Positions 7,539-15,900 of a stretch of DNA of 35,558 nt are shown piece after piece (position 1 is the stretch's first letter; each line of letters begins with the position of its first letter). The notes under the pieces were generated by a model. The model ran no database searches and was not told the DNA's origin. It worked only from the letters and a program-made list of their open reading frames with translations. A program made the translations under genes and the position numbers. Origin of the DNA: Actinomycetes bacterium (GTDB taxonomy: Bacteria > Actinomycetota > Acidimicrobiia > Acidimicrobiales > RAAP-2); NCBI GenBank assembly GCA_021831125.1, contig JAKBNI010000014.1, forward strand, positions 1 to 35,558. The letters run 5' to 3'.

Positions 7539-9128
7539 CTACAGCGAGCTGTAGTTGACCCGAGCCACCGTGCGGTTCTTGAAGTGCAGCAGCAAGAAGT
7601 GGCGGCCTCGGGCGAAGCGGGGCGAGGCGATCAGGTGCAGCACGACCCGCGTCGGGGAGGCGGCCACCACGACGGCGCGCACGCCCGGGGCGGTGACCGT
7701 CGGACGGCCGACGAAGTTGGCCCCGAGCACGGTGATGACGGCCAGGTGCCCCGGCACCGCGGTGCCCTTGACCGCGTGGACGACCGGGCGCAGGTAGCCC
7801 GACACCGTGAGGCTGAAGGTGAAGGTGCCCGAGTCGCCGGCGGCGTCACTGGTGGTGCCGCTCACGGTGTAGGTGCCCGCGTTCAGCGACCCCGCGACCG
7901 TCACGAGCCCGGTCGTCGAGACGTTCAGCTTCGAGTTCCCGCCCGACTGGGTGTAGGTCACCGCGCCGCTGGCACCGCTGGTGACGAGCTGGGCGGAGAA
8001 GTGGCTGGAGGACGCGGCCGTCGTCGAGCCCGACATCGGCAGGTTCTGGCTGATCACGCCGGACTTCACGGTGAAGGGGAACGAGGCGCTGATCCACCCG
8101 GCCCCACTCACCGCCGGCCCGCAGGGGCTGGTCGTCGAGCCGGGGTAGGGCGTGAGGTCGAGCTCGCAGACGTAGACCTCGTAGGTCGTGCCCGAGGTCG
8201 CGGCCGCCGGGACGGTCACCGTGCCGCTCAGCGCGGGCGCGATGAGGTCCTTGCCGGTGTAGCAGGCGTTGGAGATCGCCACGTTCGACGGCGAGGAGAG
8301 GAGCGGGGTCGTCGAGGCCGGCGCGTACCACAGGACGCTCAGGGTCGCCGTCGGGACGTTCCCGTAGCCACCGGCGGTGCACGAGGTGGGCGGTGACGCC
8401 GGGGCCGCGAGTCCCTCGTTGGCCTGGATCAGCTGGATGGCGTCACCCCACCAGTAGCCCGAGGCGCCCGCGGCGTCGGAGATGTTGACCGTCGACCCCG
8501 GCGCGCCGGTGCTCTGGAGCGCGCTGATCGTCGGGTTGGCCGGCGTGAGGAGGGCCTGGCTCGCGTACTGGAGCAGGAACTCCGCCCCGGCGACCGGGGT
8601 GTTCTGGGCCGTCACCGCGGCGATGGCGCAGCCGAAGACCCCGGCGTTGATCTGGGCCTGGGTGGGCGGGCACTGGGCGTTCGGGTCGGACGCGCTGTAG
8701 GTGGCCGGGATGGCGACCGTCGCCGACTCGCAGCTCGAGCCAGCCGGGCACCCCGTGTCGGTGGCCGAGGGCTTGAACGTGGCCAGGGCGCTGGTGTCGA
8801 CCTCGCCGGTCGGCACGACGTTCGCCGCACCGAGGCTCGCGAGCAGGGTCGCCTCGACCGCGAGGGCCGCCTGGGAGGACTGGTTGCAGTCGAGGGTCAC
8901 CTGGGTCGAGCCACCGACGACGCCCACGATGATGGTGCCGTTGACGATCACGCCCGGCCCGGCGCTGATCGCGGCCGAGCAGACCGGCGCGCCCGTGGCG
9001 CGACCGGTCGGGGCGGCGCCGGCGGGCGCCGCGGACACCCCGGCCACGACCAGCAGGGACGACGCCGCGGCGGCCACCACGGCCAGGGCGCGGGACCCGA
9101 GTCGGCCCCTCCTCGATAGCAGTCTCAT
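7539..9128 (-). CDS. Secreted cell-surface protein with Ig/IPT-like repeats
   Basis: This 529 aa protein has a clear Sec signal peptide: basic MRLLSRRGRLGSR, a hydrophobic ALAVVAAAASSLLVV core, and a likely cut after PAGA (about residue 39). The mature part is rich in Ser, Thr, Gly, Ala and Val with few charges and scattered Cys, typical of an extracellular beta-sandwich protein. Around residues 400-445 there is a cadherin/Ig-like unit (TYTVSGTTSDAAGDSGTFTF). The last 85 residues look like an IPT/TIG fold (VITVLGANFVGRPTV). I do not recognise a catalytic domain. The ATG at 9128 was chosen because GGAGGG sits six bases upstream and the signal peptide begins there; the frame continues upstream but overlaps the iron ATPase gene. 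It lies downstream of the iron operon, but whether it takes part in iron uptake is unknown. Confidence 0.8.
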   Translation of the reverse strand: MRLLSRRGRLGSRALAVVAAAASSLLVVAGVSAAPAGAAPTGRATGAPVCSAAISAGPGVIVNGTIIVGVVGGSTQVTLDCNQSSQAALAVEATLLASLGAANVVPTGEVDTSALATFKPSATDTGCPAGSSCESATVAIPATYSASDPNAQCPPTQAQINAGVFGCAIAAVTAQNTPVAGAEFLLQYASQALLTPANPTISALQSTGAPGSTVNISDAAGASGYWWGDAIQLIQANEGLAAPASPPTSCTAGGYGNVPTATLSVLWYAPASTTPLLSSPSNVAISNACYTGKDLIAPALSGTVTVPAAATSGTTYEVYVCELDLTPYPGSTTSPCGPAVSGAGWISASFPFTVKSGVISQNLPMSGSTTAASSSHFSAQLVTSGASGAVTYTQSGGNSKLNVSTTGLVTVAGSLNAGTYTVSGTTSDAAGDSGTFTFSLTVSGYLRPVVHAVKGTAVPGHLAVITVLGANFVGRPTVTAPGVRAVVVAASPTRVVLHLIASPRFARGRHFLLLHFKNRTVARVNYSSL

Positions 9129-9199
9129 AGAGACCCTCCATTCGCGTACAGGGCGGGTGAATCCCCGGCCAGCGACCATGGTACCGAGGTCGGCGCTGG

Positions 9200-10264
9200 T
9201 CAGGCCGGTCGTGTCTGAGGGGCTCCTTCTCGCGCGTCCCTCGCCCAGGCGACGACCGGGCCCTCGACGCCCACGGTGACCCGCTCGCCCCGTCCGGGCA
9301 GGCTCGCGGGGTTCGCGACGCGCGCGAGCAGACAGGGGTCGCCCTCCACCGCGCAGCGCAGCCGCACCACGGCGTCGTGGCCGTAGAACTCGGTGTCGAG
9401 GACCTCCGCGGGCGCCCCGCCCGACGCACCGAGCCGGATCTGCTCGGAGCGCACCAGTACCTGGACCGGGCCCGGCGAGACGGGCGCGGCCGCCTCGAGC
9501 TCGCCGAGGGCCGTCGTGACCCGGTCGCCCCGGGCCGTGCCGGCGAGCAGGTTGACCTCGCCGAACTGGCGGGCGAGCTCGGGCGTGGCCGGATGGGCGT
9601 ACAGGCGCTCGGGCGTGTCGCACTGGGCGATGCGCCCGTCGCGGATGAGGGCGACCCGGTCGGCGAGCGAGAGGGCCTCGTCCTGGTCGTGGGTGACGAG
9701 CACGGCGCTCGCCCCGGCCTCGCGCAGGACCCGGCGCACGTCGGCGCGCAGCGCGGCGCGCAGGCCCGCGTCCAGCGAGCCGAAGGGCTCGTCGAGCAGG
9801 ACGAGGCGCGGGTCGATGGCCAGTCCGCGCGCCAGGGCCACGCGCTGCTGCTGACCACCCGAGAGCTCGTGGGGGTAGCGCCGACCGAGATCCGCCAAGC
9901 CCACCAGGGCCAGGAGATCGTTCACCCGCGGTCCCCGACGGTCCCGACGGGCCAGTCCGAAGCCCACGTTCTCGGCCACGCTGAGGTGCGGGAAGAGGCT
10001 GCCCTCTTGGGGTACGTAGCCGACGTGGCGCCGCTCGGCGGGCACGAAGGTGTCGGCGTCGTCGACGCTCACCCCGTGGACCCGGACCGAGCCCTCGTCG
10101 GCGCGCTCGAAGCCGGCGATCACCCTCAGCAGCGTCGTTTTGCCGCTGCCCGAGGGGCCGAGCACCGCGACGAGCTCGCCGCCCTCGATCGTGAGGTCGA
10201 TCCCGCGAAGGACCGCGGTGGCGCCGTAGGCCTTGGTGAGTCCGGTGACCTCGAGGTCCTTCAC
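9200..10264 (-). CDS. fbpC: Ferric iron ABC transporter ATPase
   Basis: This 354 aa ATPase has a Walker A motif (GPSGSGKTT, about residues 37-45), Q-loop (YVPQEGSLFPHLS), ABC signature (LSGGQQQRVALARGL), Walker B (LVLLDEP) and H-loop (VLVTHDQDEAL). A C-terminal regulatory beta domain follows (about 240-350, TOBE-like). Length and sequence style match FbpC/FutC/PotA-group importers, and the QEGSLFPHLSVAENV stretch is typical of the iron branch. Its start overlaps the permease stop by four bases, so it is the third gene of a translationally coupled operon. It would power uptake of Fe(III) delivered by the binding protein. Confidence 0.88.
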   Translation of the reverse strand: MKDLEVTGLTKAYGATAVLRGIDLTIEGGELVAVLGPSGSGKTTLLRVIAGFERADEGSVRVHGVSVDDADTFVPAERRHVGYVPQEGSLFPHLSVAENVGFGLARRDRRGPRVNDLLALVGLADLGRRYPHELSGGQQQRVALARGLAIDPRLVLLDEPFGSLDAGLRAALRADVRRVLREAGASAVLVTHDQDEALSLADRVALIRDGRIAQCDTPERLYAHPATPELARQFGEVNLLAGTARGDRVTTALGELEAAAPVSPGPVQVLVRSEQIRLGASGGAPAEVLDTEFYGHDAVVRLRCAVEGDPCLLARVANPASLPGRGERVTVGVEGPVVAWARDAREGAPQTRPA

Positions 10265-11874
10265 GGGAGCACCCTAGGGTCGGGTCCGCTCGCGCGCTGG
10301 GTGGGCAGTCGGTCGAAGAAGCGCCCGAGCAGGTAGGCGGGGACGGCCGCGACGGCCATCATCACGAGGGCGAAGGGCGCGGCCTGGCCGTAGGCGAGGT
10401 TCTGCTGGTACGCCCAGAACTGGGTCGCCAGGGTCTGCGCCCCCGTGGGGATGAGGATCAAGGTGGCCGTGAGCTCGGTCACGACCGAGAGGAAGACCAG
10501 GCAGAACGCGGCGCCGAGTCCGGGGGCGACGAGGGGCAGGGTCACTCGGGCGAAGACGCGGGCCCGGCTGAGCCCGAGCGAGCCGGCCACCTCCTCGAGC
10601 GAGCGCGGCGCCTGGGCCACCGAGGCGCGAACCCCGACGAGCGCGAGCGGGAAGAACATGAGGGCGTAGGCCAGCACGAGCAGGGGTGCGCTCTGGTACC
10701 CCAGGCCACCGAGGTGCTGCTCGGTGAACGACGAGAGCGCGAGGGCGACCACGACCCCGGGGACGGCCAGTATGAGCAGCGTCGACTGGGATAGGGCAGA
10801 GCGCAGCCGGGTCGGGTGGCGTACCACCAGCAGTGCGATCGGCAGCGCCATGAGGGTGGCGAGGAGCCCGGCCGCTCCCGCGTAGGCCGCGGTCGTGAGT
10901 CCGGCGCCGGCGACGGAGTCGCCGGCGAGCCCGCTCGTGGCGCGCGTCATCCAGTAAAGGGTCGCCCCGACGGGTACCCCGAGGGCCGCGACCACCAGCG
11001 CCGCCACGCCGAGCACAACGGGGACCGTCGCGCGTCCGAGGCGTTGGGGGGAGTGGCGTCGCGGCGCCCCGCGCGCGACGCGCGCGCCGTGGCGCTCGCG
11101 CACGAGGCTCTGGCCGACGAGCGCCACGAGCGACAGTCCGACCAGGACCAGTGAGAGCGCGCTCGCGGCCGCGAGGTCGAACCCCACCGAGTACTCGCTG
11201 AAGATCTCGGTCGTAAAGGTCTGGTAGCCGAGGATCTCGAACGCGCCGTACTCGGCCAGGATGACGAGCGTGACGAGGAGACAGCCGCCCAGGACGGCGC
11301 GGCGGGCCTGGCCCACGGTGACGCGCCAGAACCGCGCGAGTCGCCCCAGTCCGAGGCTGCGGGCGACCTCCTCGAGGGCGGGGTCGGCCCCGCGCAGCGC
11401 GGCCGCGACCGGGAGGAAGACGAGCGGGTAGACGGCCAGGGTCATCACGAGGACGGCGCCCCAGTAGCCCGCGACGCCCGGGGCGATCGAGGTCCACCCG
11501 AAGCCCACGACGAAGTCGGGGATGGCGAAGGGGATGACGAGCAGCGCCCCCCAGAGTCGGCGGCCGGGCAGGTCGGTGCGCTCGACGAGGTAGGCGCAGA
11601 GGGTGCCCACGACGGCGCAGAGCGCGGTCACCACCACGCTCAGGCGCACCGTGTTCCAGAGGAGGCTCGCCGTGAGCGATCGGAAGAGGAGGTGCGCGAT
11701 CGGCCCCCAGCCGACGCCCGAGGCCTGGACGACCAGGAACGCGAGGGGTCCCGCGAGCGCGAGCACGACGAGGGCGCTCGCGACGAGGAGGGTCACGGGT
11801 CGCCGGGCCGCGCGACGCGTCGCCCGAGCCCGACGTGCCCCATCGGCGGGGCGCGACGCCAGCGCGACGCTCAC
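10261..11874 (-). CDS. fbpB: Ferric iron ABC transporter permease (fused, two-domain)
   Basis: This 537 aa protein has about 12 hydrophobic segments in two homologous halves, as in FbpB. Each half has an EAA-type loop that contacts the ATPase: LEEVARSLGLGRLARFWRVT in the first half and LEEVAGSLGLSRARVFARVT in the second. The N-terminal 30 residues are basic and cytoplasmic. The GTG start overlaps the stop of the binding-protein gene (GTGA), and its end overlaps the ATPase start, so the three genes are translated as a unit. Confidence 0.9.
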   Translation of the reverse strand: MSVALASRPADGARRARATRRAARRPVTLLVASALVVLALAGPLAFLVVQASGVGWGPIAHLLFRSLTASLLWNTVRLSVVVTALCAVVGTLCAYLVERTDLPGRRLWGALLVIPFAIPDFVVGFGWTSIAPGVAGYWGAVLVMTLAVYPLVFLPVAAALRGADPALEEVARSLGLGRLARFWRVTVGQARRAVLGGCLLVTLVILAEYGAFEILGYQTFTTEIFSEYSVGFDLAAASALSLVLVGLSLVALVGQSLVRERHGARVARGAPRRHSPQRLGRATVPVVLGVAALVVAALGVPVGATLYWMTRATSGLAGDSVAGAGLTTAAYAGAAGLLATLMALPIALLVVRHPTRLRSALSQSTLLILAVPGVVVALALSSFTEQHLGGLGYQSAPLLVLAYALMFFPLALVGVRASVAQAPRSLEEVAGSLGLSRARVFARVTLPLVAPGLGAAFCLVFLSVVTELTATLILIPTGAQTLATQFWAYQQNLAYGQAAPFALVMMAVAAVPAYLLGRFFDRLPTQRASGPDPRVLP

Positions 11875-12977
11875 AGCAGCTGGGCCTCGCGCAGCATGTC
11901 GACGGCGGTCGATCCCGTGCCGATCTGGGCGATCGTGATCGGGTCCGGGCGCAGGGCGTCGAAGGGCGTCTCGGGCTGGGCCGTGACGACGCCCGAGGCG
12001 ATGGGGTACTCGAAGCTGTCCGAGCGCGCGATGATCTCCTGGCCGGCGCGAGAGACGAGGAAGCGCACCAGGGCCTCGGCGGCGGTGCGGTGGCGCGAGG
12101 ACGCGAGGACCCCGGCGCCCGAGACGTCGACCACGTAGCCCGGGTCGCGCGGCGCGAAGTACGCGAGCGCCGAGTGCATCGACCCCGCGCCGAGGCTCGC
12201 GCGCAATCGGTACCAGTAGTACTGGTCGATCACGGCGAGGCCCACCGCGCCGCGGTTCACCGCGAGGGTGAGCGCCTCGTTGCTGGCGTAGAGGTGGCCC
12301 GCGGCGTTCCTCTTCAGTCCTTCGAGCCAGGCGAGGGTCCGCGAGCGGCCCTCGGCGTGCAGCACGGCCGTGACGATGGGCTGGAAGTCCGTCTCGCTGG
12401 GGGCGAGACCAAGGAGTCCTCGGTAGCGGGGCTCGGCGAGCTGGAGGATGCTGCTCGGAAGATCGCGACGCGCGACGAGAGAAGGGTCGTAGACCACGTC
12501 GCTCACCCGGGCCGTCACCCCAACCCAGCGTCCGGCGGGCGAACTGAAGCGCGAGGGCGTGGCCGCGAGCACGTCACGGGGCAGCGACGCCAGCAGACCC
12601 TTTCGTTGGAGGTACTCCAGGGCCGGGGAGTTCTCGGCGAAGAAGACGTCGGCCGGAGAACGCGATCCCTCCTGGATGATCTGAGCGTCGAGGGTGTTCT
12701 CCGAGTCGCTGCGCACCGCCACGTGGATGTCGGGATGGGCCTTCTCGAAGGCCGCTACCAGGGCGTCGGTCGTCTGGACGTGCTGACCGTTGTAGAGGGT
12801 GATCGTGGTGCCGCTGGCCGCCCCACACGCGCTCAAGGCGAGCGCGCTGGTCGCGAACGCGACGAGCATGCCGGCGCGGCGCCGGCTCCCGGAGGCGAGG
12901 TGGGTGGAGGAACCCACGGCGGCGCCTGGGCGTACGCGCCGAGAGAAGGCACGAGCCATGAGGACCGGGCGATTCAC
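11871..12977 (-). CDS. fbpA: Ferric iron-binding lipoprotein of the ABC importer
   Basis: This 368 aa substrate-binding protein has a basic N-terminus, a hydrophobic stretch and a lipobox (LSACG, Cys about residue 51), so it should be lipid-anchored outside the membrane. The start of the mature domain (ITLYNGQHVQTTDALVAAFE) matches the FbpA/FutA family. Tyrosines in IDQYYWYR (about residue 240) are in the place of the family's iron ligands. It feeds the permease and ATPase encoded directly downstream. The GTG at 12977 is preferred because a TAGCCT element lies seven bases upstream (leaderless), inside an IdeR-like box; an ATG at 12959 is the alternative. Iron repression of the whole operon is the likely regulation. 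Confidence 0.88.
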   Translation of the reverse strand: MNRPVLMARAFSRRVRPGAAVGSSTHLASGSRRRAGMLVAFATSALALSACGAASGTTITLYNGQHVQTTDALVAAFEKAHPDIHVAVRSDSENTLDAQIIQEGSRSPADVFFAENSPALEYLQRKGLLASLPRDVLAATPSRFSSPAGRWVGVTARVSDVVYDPSLVARRDLPSSILQLAEPRYRGLLGLAPSETDFQPIVTAVLHAEGRSRTLAWLEGLKRNAAGHLYASNEALTLAVNRGAVGLAVIDQYYWYRLRASLGAGSMHSALAYFAPRDPGYVVDVSGAGVLASSRHRTAAEALVRFLVSRAGQEIIARSDSFEYPIASGVVTAQPETPFDALRPDPITIAQIGTGSTAVDMLREAQLL

Positions 12978-12996
12978 TTAGGTGAGGCTAATCGAG
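12978..12996 (-). promoter_or_regulatory. IdeR/DtxR-like iron box over the fbpA promoter
   Basis: The plus-strand sequence TTAGGTGAGGCTAATCGAG closely follows the established DtxR/IdeR consensus TTAGGTTAGGCTAACCTAA in its first 14 positions (one mismatch). It touches the fbpA start codon and covers the TAGCCT -10-like element (12985-12990 on the minus strand), so Fe(II)-loaded repressor would block transcription. The right half is less well conserved. Confidence 0.75.
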
Positions 12997-13683
12997 CGCC
13001 CACTACTGGCGATCGGGTGCCGAACCGCCCCACGCCGTGACCTCGTCGGGCCGGCCCGGGCCCGGTCCTCGGTGTGAGGCCGAGCCCAGACCGACCTCGG
13101 CCCTTCCTGAGCGCTCCACGCGTGCGGGTTGCGAAGCGTGCCACGGAACGTCCCTTCACGGGTACGCGATCCTCGCCCGATGGGGCGCCGTGGGACCGAT
13201 GTCGCGCTCGGGCCGTTGATCATGGTGAGCCGGCGCGGGTCGCCGTCGCGCTCGGGTCGGCTGGGTCCCAGGGTCCTCGAGGAGGTCGCGGTCGCGGCGT
13301 CGCGAACCGGTGGATCTCGTGGGCCACGCATCGGGTTCGCCGGCTCGAAGACGTCAACGTGCGCGCCGTGCTCATGGGGCCACGGGCTGACGTCGATGTC
13401 GCGTGGGGCCGCACCCAGAGCATGAACGATCGTCGGGGGCGGGACGCCTCGCCCGCAGGGATTGGGGTCGGATCCGCGTCAGGCTCTCGGAGCCGACGTG
13501 ATGAATAACCTCGTCACACCTGGTTTATCCGGCCGGGCCCCGCCCCGTGTGCGCTCGCTCTGTACTATGTGAAATATTAAAGGATGACGATGCCCTGGGC
13601 CTGGCGTGTAGTACGTTGCGGACAACGTTGAGCAAGGGTCAGCGCGGAATTCATCAACGAGTAGTGGTCAATCAGGGGGAAAC
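12997..13683. other. Intergenic region without a convincing gene
   Basis: About 690 bases separate the divergent iron operon and the LIV-type operon. Open frames exist on both strands (for example 13074-13508 plus and 12978-13331 minus), but their translations are Arg/Pro/Gly/Ser-rich, lack any recognisable domain and have no good start signals. The last 180 bases (from about 13500) are less GC-rich and hold the presumed livK promoter. There is a TACTAT (13563-13568) that could be a -10 element, followed by TATGTGAAATAT (13566-13577). A GTTG-CGGA-CAAC inverted repeat followed by CAACGTTG lies near 13615-13630. Confidence 0.5.
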
Positions 13684-14883
13684 GTGAACAGAAAGTCATT
13701 TGGCCTGAGGGTCATCGCGTCAGGACTGCTGGTCGCCGGGATGCTCACCGTGGCGGCGAGCGTGTCGACCGTCACGGCGGCGGGCGCTGCGAAGAAGTTG
13801 CCGCCCTACCTCATCGGCGTTCCCATGCCGATGACGGGCGCGGAGGCCCAGGCAGGCACTCAGATCTACAACGCGGAGCTGATGGCCGCGCAGCAGATCA
13901 ACAAGCACGGCGGGGTGCTCGGCCATCCGATCAAGCTGCTGGAGCAGGACGACGCGTGTGACGCCGGGACGGCGGTCAACGCGGTCAACCTCTTGGTATC
14001 CAAGGGTGTGAAGGCATTTGTGGGCGGCTACTGCTCAGGCTCAGTACTACCGACCGAGCCCATCATCTCCCGGGCGGGACTGCCCTACGTCATGCCCGCG
14101 GCTAACAGCCCGGAGCTGACCACGGGCGGCTACAAGGACATGTTCCTCATCGACCCGTCGGGCTCTGGCGATGGCGCGGAGGCCGCGGCATTCTTCAAGC
14201 AGCAGGGGATCACGAAGATCTACATCATCGACGACCAGTCCTCGTTCGGTGTGGCCATCGCCGACGCCGCCGCCAAGGACGTAGCCGCCGCCGGGGGGAC
14301 CGTTGTGGACGGCGGGGTGCAGTCGATTCCCGCGACCAGCAACGACTTCTCCGCGGTGATCTCGCAGATCAAGAGCTCTGGAGCCACCGGCATCTACTGG
14401 TCGGGCTACTTCTCCCAGGCCGCCCAGTTCGCGACTCAGCTCAACGCCGCGGGAGTGATCGGCCCCAACGGGACCGCGAAGTTCGTGGTGGCCGACGGAT
14501 CGGTCGACGCGACCTACCTGTCGGCCGCGGGCGCCGCGGCGAACGGCACCTACGCGACGATTGCGGCCCTGGCGTCGGGAGTCGGTAACGTGCTCGGGTC
14601 ACACGCGGACAAGGTGTTCAACCTGGCCTACCGCAAGGAGTTCAAGTCCGCTCCGGGTCCCTACTCGGCGTTCGGCTATGACGCGATCACGGCCCTGGTG
14701 CTGGCCGCCAAGCACGTCCACTCGATCGTGCCAAAGCGCGTGAACGCCGGGCTGCGTACACTCCACTTCGTGGGGCTGACGGGAAAGATCTCGTTCGACA
14801 AGACCGGTAACCGCTTGGGTGCGACCATGGACCTCCTCGAGGTGGTCAACGGCAAGTACACGTTGGCCAAGCCGCAGCCGTAG
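13684..14883 (+). CDS. Branched-chain-type ABC substrate-binding protein
   Basis: This 399 aa protein has a Sec signal peptide (MNRKSFGLR, hydrophobic core, VTAAGAA, cut near residue 36-38). A LivK-type periplasmic binding fold follows: LIGVPMPMTGAEAQAGTQIYNAELMAAQQINKHGGVLGHPI is absent as a single quoted run but the pieces PMPMTGAEAQAG, NKHGGVLGHPI and VNLLVSKGVKAFVGGYCSG are all visible. There is no lipobox. The protein would capture an amino-acid-like solute for the LivHMGF-like proteins encoded next; the gene context points to hydroxyproline (inference). The GTG start has a good ribosome-binding site (GGGGGA, five bases upstream). A stable hairpin follows the stop codon, which would favour more binding protein than permease. 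Confidence 0.9.
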   Translation: MNRKSFGLRVIASGLLVAGMLTVAASVSTVTAAGAAKKLPPYLIGVPMPMTGAEAQAGTQIYNAELMAAQQINKHGGVLGHPIKLLEQDDACDAGTAVNAVNLLVSKGVKAFVGGYCSGSVLPTEPIISRAGLPYVMPAANSPELTTGGYKDMFLIDPSGSGDGAEAAAFFKQQGITKIYIIDDQSSFGVAIADAAAKDVAAAGGTVVDGGVQSIPATSNDFSAVISQIKSSGATGIYWSGYFSQAAQFATQLNAAGVIGPNGTAKFVVADGSVDATYLSAAGAAANGTYATIAALASGVGNVLGSHADKVFNLAYRKEFKSAPGPYSAFGYDAITALVLAAKHVHSIVPKRVNAGLRTLHFVGLTGKISFDKTGNRLGATMDLLEVVNGKYTLAKPQP

Positions 14884-14905
14884 GTATGTGAGAGCCGATG
14901 GACGG

Positions 14906-14945
14906 CCCGTCCCCTCGAGGTGCTGTGGCGCCGCGAGGGGACGGG
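14906..14945 (+). terminator. Hairpin between binding-protein and permease genes
   Basis: Bases 14906-14917 and 14934-14945 form a perfect 12-bp stem with a 16-base loop, 22 bases after the livK-like stop. No T-run follows and the operon continues, so it is more likely a partial terminator or an mRNA-stabilising hairpin than a full stop. Confidence 0.65.
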
Positions 14946-14988
14946 TCCGTCCAACCGGCTCATCCTGGACGGACGAGGAGGATCGTGG

Positions 14989-15900
14989 GTGTCTCTTCTA
15001 CTTAATGAGCTGGGCAACGGGATATTTCTGGGCGCGTTCTTCGGCCTGGTCGCCCTGGGCTACAGCATGGTCTACGGAATCCTCCGCCTGATCAACTTCG
15101 CCCACGGCGACTTCTTCATGGTGGCGGCCTTCGTGAGCTACACGATTCTCGGGGCCGTGCTCGTCGGTCACAACAGCCACGGGCAGTGGTGGACCCTTCT
15201 GTGGGTCGGCGTCGTGGTGATGGTGATCACCGGCGGTCTTAACATGTTGGCCAACCAGATCATCTACCGCCCGATGCGCCGAGCGGCCATTTTGAGTCTG
15301 ATGATCGCCGCCATAGGGCTGTCGCAGATCCTTGAGAATGGGGTCCTGGTGACGCCCCAGTGGGGGGCGACCTACCTCGTCTACCCGGTGACGTCACCGC
15401 CGGCGGGCTTCAATTTGGGCTCCAACCACTACACCTGGGCGCAACTCATCATCGTGCTCGTGTCCGGACTGCTCGCGCTGGGGACCTACTTCCTCGTTGG
15501 ACGCACCCTGCTCGGCAAGGCGATGCGGGCGGTCTCCGAGGACCGTATTGCGGCGATGCTCATGGGAGTGAACGTCGATCTGGTCATTGCGATCGTCTTC
15601 TTCATCGGGGGTGCGTTGGCCGGCGCCGCCGCGGTGATGACGGGTGTCTACTACGGCCAGATCAACTACCTCATGGGCTTCACGGTGGGACTGGAAGCGT
15701 TCACCGCCGCGGTGCTCGGAGGCATCGGCAACATCGGCGGGGCGATGCTCGGCGGTCTCGTGCTCGGGGTCGTTCAGTCGATAGGCACGGCGGTCTTCGG
15801 TTCGGAGTGGGCGATCGTGGTCGCCTTCGGCGCACTGGTGCTCATGCTCTGGTTCCGACCGACGGGTCTGCTGGGTGAGCGCGTGGCGCGGAGGATGTGA
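14989..15900 (+). CDS. livH: Branched-chain-type ABC permease LivH
   Basis: This 303 aa membrane protein has about eight hydrophobic helices and LivH family motifs: ALGYSMVYGILRLINFAHGDFFM (seen in pieces near residues 20-42), RPMRRAAILSLMIAAIG, and the cytoplasmic loop GKAMRAVSEDRIAAMLMGV that contacts the ATPases. The C-terminal half ends with GGIGNIGGAMLGGLVLGVVQ. The GTG at 14989 has GGAGG about eight bases upstream and starts just before the first helix; the frame extends upstream to 14920 but without family similarity. It pairs with LivM as the transport channel. Confidence 0.9.
   Translation: MSLLLNELGNGIFLGAFFGLVALGYSMVYGILRLINFAHGDFFMVAAFVSYTILGAVLVGHNSHGQWWTLLWVGVVVMVITGGLNMLANQIIYRPMRRAAILSLMIAAIGLSQILENGVLVTPQWGATYLVYPVTSPPAGFNLGSNHYTWAQLIIVLVSGLLALGTYFLVGRTLLGKAMRAVSEDRIAAMLMGVNVDLVIAIVFFIGGALAGAAAVMTGVYYGQINYLMGFTVGLEAFTAAVLGGIGNIGGAMLGGLVLGVVQSIGTAVFGSEWAIVVAFGALVLMLWFRPTGLLGERVARRM

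Noticed and set aside
13074..13508. Possible small gene between the iron and importer operons
   Set aside because: Arg/Gly/Ser-rich translation, no recognisable domain, no ribosome-binding site, and competing frames of the same quality on both strands.
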